A DNA stretch of 64,000 bases, from contig NMRA01000010.1 of NCBI GenBank assembly GCA_002633005.1, forward strand, positions 1,462,982-1,526,981, read 5' to 3'. The stretch comes from Phoronis australis. Lineage: Eukaryota > Phoronida > Phoronidae. Under the pieces are notes generated by a model, which was not told the origin of the DNA, did not search any database, and saw only the letters and a program-made list of their open reading frames with translations. Made by a program: the position numbers and the translations under genes. How positions within the stretch are numbered: position 1 is the stretch's first letter; every line of letters starts with the position of its first letter. Below are positions 58,601 through 64,000 of this stretch, piece by piece.

Positions 58601-59391
58601 TTATATTTTGAAGTAAATCCATAACACTGGAAAATGATTTGTTACACTAATTTGTTACTTGTTGTAATATAATTCCTATTGCCCTGACCTACTTGGAGGC
58701 CGTCCTTGTCGCTAATGGTCAGTTCAAACATCCAAGATTTATTGCGTGGGGGGAATTAAGTGTGAACGTCAGAAATGTCATATGGAGTCAGTTGTCCTAC
58801 TTGTGTCCGTTGGCTAGTATTTTATACCATTCAGATGTCAATTTTAAAAATTTTTGATGATACAGACGGAAGTCACTGTCCTAATTGTGATCACACTACT
58901 TGCAGATAAGTTGAAGTTGCTCTGGCGGCTTTATTACCAATAAACTCTGCTCTGAATGGATTTCAAGGCATGCCTCTAATTCCTCATCTCTTTGAATGCT
59001 TGGCCAATTTAAATAGAAACATAACATAGTCTGGCGATGTGAATATGAAGTAGGCAGCAAATTGCCAATTGGAATGTTTTTACCACCTAGTGTTGCGGCG
59101 AGAATGCTCTTCAAATCACTGAACCGCGTCCAGTAAGTGTCGTGACGTGGTGCTGGTGAATAACATTGCATGATGCACGCCATGTGAGCTCGCGAGGTAC
59201 GTAATTGATGCAGAGATCACCTATTTGCATATTTTTGGTTTTCACATTTATTAGTTGTCAACTGATGAATAGAACTGCATTTTGTTAAGTAGATGATGTT
59301 CAAATAGCATTCGTCGTTCAGTTCCTGCTACAGATTAGCATAGTAAGGAACACGCAAATACATTTTTAGTTTTGGTTTATTATAATTGATC

Positions 59392-59440
59392 GAGTGCTTT
59401 CGTTCATTGATTCACAGTTGATTGAAAAAATCCGAGACAA
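59392..59440 (+). pseudogene. Fragment resembling the start of gene A macro 2 exon 7545
   Basis: tgctttcgttcattgattca and ttgattgaaaaaatccgag align with gene A 7545-7590 (tgctttcgttcaatgattcg, ttgcttgaaaaaagccgag) with about seven mismatches in 46. It is on plus, opposite to gene C, and isolated from other macro exons. Confidence 0.5.
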
Positions 59441-59776
59441 CACTTCAAAAAATACGCCGACGCATATTATGCATCCAAACACATTTTTATTTTCTGCGTT
59501 TTTATGATCAGATTTCAAAACAACATCTTGTCAACAGAGTGGACTAAATCACGGCCTTCTCTGGTGTCCACGGTAGATGTATAGCTTACAACTACCCCAG
59601 GCTACAGCAATGGTTTTGTCAGTGACAACTGGTATTGGCTACACAGCTTACTCACGACTTGTTATTCTACAGTTCCGGGCCCACTTACTTTACGAGAGGA
59701 CCTAGCACAGTCTTTTATTTTCAAAGTCGCATTGCGACATACTCTTCGAGAATTGCCATTGGGTTTTCAGGTCATT

Positions 59777-59836
59777 GCGACATATTGCGGTCCACCATCA
59801 TCACCGGATTGTTCCGCACTTTTAATTTTCGTGAAG
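59777..59836 (+). repeat. Dispersed repeat shared with 43867-43930
   Basis: Second copy of the short repeat described there; function unknown. Confidence 0.55.
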
Positions 59837-60046
59837 GGACCTAAGCCGGGCTAGCGAATAAAATGCAACCACCGGTTACTCTTGTCAGTTGAACAGAGGG
59901 AGAGATACTGAAGGTTTCGACAATGTAGCAGACCCTATTTCATGCAAAATTTGGCATCGAAGGCATCCAAGTCAACGAAAATCGACAGGCCCTCACAGAA
60001 TTGTATCCCATGTTTTCACTTTGTTTTTTTCTGATCTCAGACTTAC

Positions 60047-60226
60047 CCGCTGCCTTCTCAACTCTTTGCACAGGTACTGGTACTTTCCAGGAAACGTGTT
60101 CCATCATCCGCCCGAAGTCAATTTCACAATCGAACCCATTTTCAGAAAACTTAACTTTGGATTCTCTCTTTGAGTAAGCCTGCTCAATCTTCAAATTTGA
60201 CATACTCGAATAAAGCGCCCATTCTT
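60047..60226 (-). CDS. Gene C exon: WWE domain
   Basis: It encodes EWALYSSMSNLKIEQAYSKR, CEIDFGRMMEH and VPVPVQRVEKAA. It has the same 180-base length as gene A 23988-24167 and a phase-1 donor GCGG/gtaagt. The Trp pair (QW from the previous exon, EW here) is kept. No match to the next gene A exon or the ART exons was found in 50719-60046. Confidence 0.82.
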
Positions 60227-63200
60227 CTGCAAAAAAATATAAAATGGTGTCAATTTGTAACCGCTGTGATGTTTTTAGACCCTAGACCCAGCAGTGCTTA
60301 GAAACAATATCAGTAAAATAACTCGAACAAACTACAGCTTTAGAAATTACCCAGTTGACATATATGTACATTATTGATATACTTTACATGAAAAGTTAAG
60401 CCAGATTGGTAAATTGATCCAGCTAGAAACTGAACATACGATTTTCCTCAAATATCCATTGAACATGTTTTGCTAATAATTCCGCCTGTTCTTCCAAAAT
60501 GTTACGTTGATCTGCTGAATGTAAGATTTGTTTAATTTCGTCTTTAGCCTTTAAAACACATTCCGTTCGTCCTCGAATTCGTATACGGTGGATTCTTTCG
60601 TTCAGGTCAATCCTCACATGATGCTTGAGGTCGATAGCCCTTGCAGTTGCAATCTGAAAAGAATTCTTGATTAGTGCCTTTCAAAAGAGTGCCCAATAAC
60701 TCGAGATAGCCGTTTTCGTTAAAAAGAGGTTGACTTGCCAGTAGACTATAGTAACGAAACAGGACGCAGTGTGGCCTTATGGATTAAGTGCCAGTTTTCT
60801 TTACCTAAGGTTTTGGGTTCGCTTCACACTGAAGCACATTGGCACTTCTCTAGCTTGAAGGTCAATGTTTATCATTTATCAATAAAGTATTTAAATGTTT
60901 CAGGGAATCAGGGAAATGGGCCCACCTGAGCTGTCTGCGTACGTCTAGTACGTGTACCAGTAAAACTGCATGCAGCTTTTATTGTAAGGAAAGGTTACAG
61001 TTTCGAAACAATCCAATTGTTTATAATGACAATGACTAGTGAGAGATTTCTTAACATAGCTACTGTTATCGTGACTATAAGGCCACTTTTGAATATTCAA
61101 ATTCTCAGTAAGGTTTACCGTTGTTATTAAAACATATAATAAATTATGTTCTCCGTAAACACACCAACCTCGTCTTTAGTGAGCAAACGTATGGCTGCGT
61201 ATTCCTTGTCCAGACTTCCATCCATAACTACGTCACACAGCTCGTCTTTGCACAACTTTTTGATTTCTTCAATCGCTTTTGTAATGTCACTGTCCTTGCT
61301 CCCGAATATTCTTATATTGGTTTCCAACAATTGAGGAGTAGAATGGGGTACACCCTCTTCGTCGTCATCAGAACCAACTGTGGAGGTCCACGCCCCTATC
61401 AAGGAAAGAACATACACTGTAAAATGTAGGCTGTTTGAGACTTTAGGGTTAGAGAGTCAACACACGGTGGAAATGGGCCATACGATTATCTTTGGATCAG
61501 TGCTCATAAATTCGCAGAAAAAAAGATTATCACCTTGGCGACTTTAACAGTTTTGAATTTCAATTTATTATGAAGTGTTTATAATCAATAGCCCGGATTT
61601 AAAGATCGCTGCGGTTTCCGGGCATAGTTTTATTTCATTATTTTATTGTGTAAATTATTAAAAATGTTTAAAGCGAATGATCACAAAGATTGTTCAGCCC
61701 AATATATGAACAATCTGAACAGACAGAAAAACAGCCCCACACAATCAAAAATAAGGCTGAAAAAATGGGGTGTAAAAATAAACGAACTAGATGAATCGGC
61801 CTACAAGAAAAATGTCAAATTTTTTCCACCAATTATTTCCTCAAAAGCAAATGTAATACAAAGAAGTTGAAAGTTTTATCAGTTTCTGTTACACAATGCT
61901 TGCACATTCATATTACCTACCTCGAGAGGCAAAAGTTACCAATTCGGTGGTCTTTTTGAACAGTTTTCAAGCTACAAACTTCACACATTTTTGGGGGCCC
62001 ATGAGGATTTTCAAATACTACACTAATATGTACATTTGGGTTATTTTGTGCCTAAGAATCTTTTGCACACTAAATAACTACATGTAAATAGATGGGTAAG
62101 TAAGTAATTAATACCATTAGCATAACATGGGAAAAGTTAGTATACCCGAATATATCATAATTTATATTTCACTGCAGCGCAAACCATTTGAAACAAATCC
62201 ATAGATATGATAGACTATAGGGAACAAGCATATTTCGTTCTCAACATTTTGCTTTGTAAAAAGGATAAGATGTAAATTTGCATATGATGGATTTCACAAG
62301 ATTTTTCTAAAGTCTCCTCTACCCCCACACCTCTCGACCAAAACCCAATCGACCCAAGACTCCCTCGACCCACGACATGTGGCAATAGAGATGTTTTATT
62401 TGCGCTTTTTACGTATTTCATAATCTTATTACGTCGTTGAATGACTTTCCCATAAGACATACCTACACGTGAGTCTGCTCTGGATCAGGTCTGGTGATCG
62501 AAAACAGAAAGTGGCGTGAGAACGTGATCCGAAATAGCGGATTGTGTGCGTGCGATCGTTGTCACGGAAATAGTTCCAAGAGCTGCTACCAATGGCCCAG
62601 TTCTTCTAAACTTACATATAGGGAGAGATTACTTGAATGTATACAATTTCACATTTTTTGTTTGCTTTCTGTTTGCTTTCTGTTGTGTACTTCTTTAAAA
62701 TATACTCCATATAACGTTGAAGTACTTTTTACTGAACAGTTTGTTTTCTTCGAGCTGTATTTACTGATAAATTACATTTTTGTCGGCTCCTCGCACTTTC
62801 CGCCAAAAAAAGAATCTGCCATTCACTGAAGGGCAGACGAGACGATTACACTCTGCCGGGAACGACAGTTGTATCGTTAGTAAGTCTTTGATTTCATTCG
62901 GTCGCGTTGGTTTTTTCTGTTTATTTTTTGGCTTTCAAACTTGCCGAATCGGCTCTATTCGTTGCAAAAAAAGGGAAAAGTCAGCAGAGATCACGGGCAA
63001 CTCAATGGTCCTGCAAGTCAACGCTTGTTCTATGTTCAGATAGAGTCGAGCTTGTGTAGAATGGGTCGAGGGGTCGTGGGTTCAAGGGGTCGTAGTGTGT
63101 GGGAGTCGAAGTGGTGGAGGGGGTTTTAGAACAATCCGATTTCGCAGTACAGTATTCGTGCCATGGAGCTAAAAATTTTCAAACTACTTGAGCAAACACG

Positions 63201-63898
63201 AAATGGTTTTTGAGTAGGAAACACATTGAATTTGATGGATTTGGATGAATGAAATATGCACAAAACGAGTAGCGTGAAGTCCACAACATATCAAACATAC
63301 CCATCGACAAATCCAGATCGCTGTTACATGGATTGACAATTGCATCAGTGGCTTGCTTTGTTATGTCCCCTTGAAATACGCGCACTGCTAGGCCTCCGAT
63401 GGTAGCAGAGGTCGCTGCTGAAAACAAAAGACATCGTTGACGAGGCATGGAACGCGAATACTCGTGGAAACATCATTTAAAGAGATCGTTTATAACCTAA
63501 TTCTTGGGGATGCTGCAATAACTTAGAGTCATTCACTTCGTGTATTGCAAGAATTTCAAGAAAAAAAATGAGATCCACTGTTTTTGCAACACAGACAAAA
63601 TAAAAACTTTCATCCCAATACGGTTTTAAAAATCTCCGCCTGATGTCCCTACAATTGCATCACGGTCATTCTATGTTAAGACATCAAAGACAATATTCTT
63701 ATGGCCTTGTGGTCTGCGATTAACCTGACCACCCACCAGTTTCAATAGACTTTGTGTAGGTTTTTGACGTCTGATTGATATTTTCAAGTTTTTTGCACCC
63801 TGTGTAGCAGACTGTTGAAACTGCCCAATACCCACCTTGTGGTAGCATAGTGGCTCCAGCAAACGACGTCGAAGATGGCTGCCCGATTTTTGATTTAA
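60047..63898 (-). CDS. Gene C: truncated PARP14-like paralogue, inverted copy of gene A (continues past right edge)
   Basis: Exons recognised on the minus strand are 63898-63836, 63417-63301, 61395-61169, 60653-60440 and 60226-60047. They match gene A exons at 4958-5020, 8554-8670, 22833-23062, 23582-23801 and 23988-24167. Compared with A, most of macro 1, all of macro 2, the last three exons of macro 3, and the ART exons are missing. No stop or frameshift is seen in the retained exons. Size differences from A are 0, 0, 3, 6 and 0 bases, all multiples of three. All new joins would be phase-1 to phase-1. Upstream exons lie right of 64000. It could be a functional reader-only protein or a young decaying duplicate; both fit. 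Confidence 0.65.
60440..60653 (-). CDS. Gene C exon: KH-like segment leading to WWE
   Basis: It encodes IATARAIDLKHHVRIDLNE, RIRGRTECVLKAKDEIKQIL and AELLAKHVQWIFEEN. It is the counterpart of gene A 23582-23801, two codons shorter. The acceptor is ttttcag and the donor is before gtatgt. Confidence 0.85.
60764..60832 (+). repeat. tRNA-derived repeat in gene C intron
   Basis: gcagtgtggccttatggattaa resembles an A-box region and gggttcgcttcac a worn B-box. It corresponds to the insertion in the gene A intron at 23401-23466. Confidence 0.6.
61169..61395 (-). CDS. Gene C exon: KH-like unit
   Basis: It encodes GAWTSTVGSDDD, then NIRIFGSKDSDITKAIEEIK, KLCKDELCDVVMDGSLDK and RLLTKDE. It is nearly identical to gene A 22833-23062 in the folded part and more diverged in the acidic N-terminal part. 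This pattern suggests the fold has been under constraint since duplication. Confidence 0.85.
61396..63300 (-). other. Gene C interval where macro 3 exons are missing
   Basis: Between the first macro 3 exon and the KH exon, about 1.9 kb separates parts that are 14 kb apart in gene A. I found no counterpart of gene A exons 9533-9598, 17949-18116 or 18498-18680. The sequence is AT-rich with a cgacccc-rich patch near 62320-62370 and 63060-63120. Confidence 0.55.
63301..63417 (-). CDS. Gene C exon: first strands of macrodomain 3
   Basis: It encodes SATIGG, VRVFQGDITKQATDAIVNP and LDLSMG, 117 bases as in gene A, with the same tandem cagcag acceptor and ATGG/gtatgt donor. The flanking 63420-63650 matches gene A intron sequence near 8341-8550. 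The following macro 3 exons were not found before 61395. Confidence 0.8.
63836..63898 (-). CDS. Gene C exon: remnant of macrodomain 1 tail and linker
   Basis: It encodes KSKIGQPSSTSFAGATMLPQ, matching gene A residues before 5020. Just upstream (63900-64000, read on minus) the sequence equals the gene A intron from 4409 to about 4504, then jumps to the equivalent of 4951. A deletion has therefore removed the acceptor and about 390 coding bases. The surviving aaagcag could act as a new acceptor in the correct phase. Confidence 0.55.
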
Positions 63899-64000
63899 CT
63901 GCTTTAAATATCAGTTACTAGCCATAATGATTACAGTTTCGGAGGTAATAGTCACTTACAGGATTCTCGCATTTTGAGAACCAGTTTTCTACACTGAATA

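Larger units (their letters stand above)
50719..60046. other. Region between gene B 5' end and gene C 3' end
   Basis: No gene could be assigned. It holds hairpin 51294-51382, inverted repeats 51970-52075 and 53755-53868, poly-C runs near 54550 and 54912, SINE/palindrome element 55196-55640, and a macro-2 exon fragment at 59392-59440. It should also contain the upstream exon of gene B. An unrecognised open frame at 52340-52579 (+) ends NYKDPLVLPPNRCF, and another at 57735-57938 (+) contains LKLAIVETKLFRAEF; neither has splice or family support. Confidence 0.45.

Noticed and set aside
58896-59183. 95-codon minus-strand frame as a gene C catalytic exon
   Set aside because: None of the PARP motifs (H-G-T, G-x-Y-F-A, P-E-Y-L) are present.
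50719-60046. Missing ART domain of gene C
   Set aside because: I looked for the reverse complements of the gene A exons at 24458, 25777 and 27075 and found none; distant divergence cannot be excluded.

Overview
This is a eukaryotic (metazoan) genomic window, not a bacterial one. The genes are split by many GT-AG introns, the introns are full of repeat families, and there is an assembly gap of Ns. The species cannot be fixed from sequence alone. The protein families present (PARP14-type and Deltex/DTX3L-type genes side by side, THAP-domain relics, tRNA-derived SINEs) and the AT-rich, repeat-laden introns suggest a marine invertebrate, either an invertebrate deuterostome or a lophotrochozoan. 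All gene models below were built by hand, by joining open frames at splice sites with compatible phases and by recalling the domain families. No database search was run.

Three ADP-ribosylation genes occupy the window. Gene A (+, 1208-27361) is a PARP14-type mono-ADP-ribosyltransferase with 17 visible exons and at least 1589 residues: RRM, KH-like repeats, three macrodomains, KH-like, WWE, and a C-terminal ART domain with an H-Y-I triad. Its 5' end probably lies left of the window. Gene B (-, 50718-33493) is the most striking gene. Seven exons join in phase into about 1920 residues with the order RRM, KH-like/disordered region, macrodomain 1, macrodomain 2, C3HC4 RING, complete Deltex C-terminal domain. 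In vertebrates these parts are shared between two partner proteins, PARP9 (KH-macro-macro) and DTX3L (RRM-KH-RING-DTC). Here they look like one polypeptide. Gene C (-, right edge to about 60047) is an inverted partial copy of gene A. It has lost most of macrodomain 1, all of macrodomain 2, most of macrodomain 3 and apparently the ART domain, yet every retained exon junction stays in phase.

Layout: 1-1207, upstream of the first gene A exon found; 1208-27361, gene A, whose macrodomain 3 is split by an 8.35 kb intron holding an inverted-repeat-bounded composite element; 27362-33492, intergenic repeats between the convergent 3' ends of A and B; 33493-50718, gene B, with a 6.5 kb last intron carrying a THAP relic and SINEs and an intron containing the N gap; 50719-60046, repeat-rich sequence without a recognised gene; 60047-64000, gene C.

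Together the genes suggest a compact ADP-ribose writer (A), reader/possible eraser plus ubiquitin ligase (B) and reader-only (C) locus. It resembles the vertebrate PARP9-DTX3L-PARP15-PARP14 cluster, which acts in interferon and antiviral responses. Function in this organism is inference.
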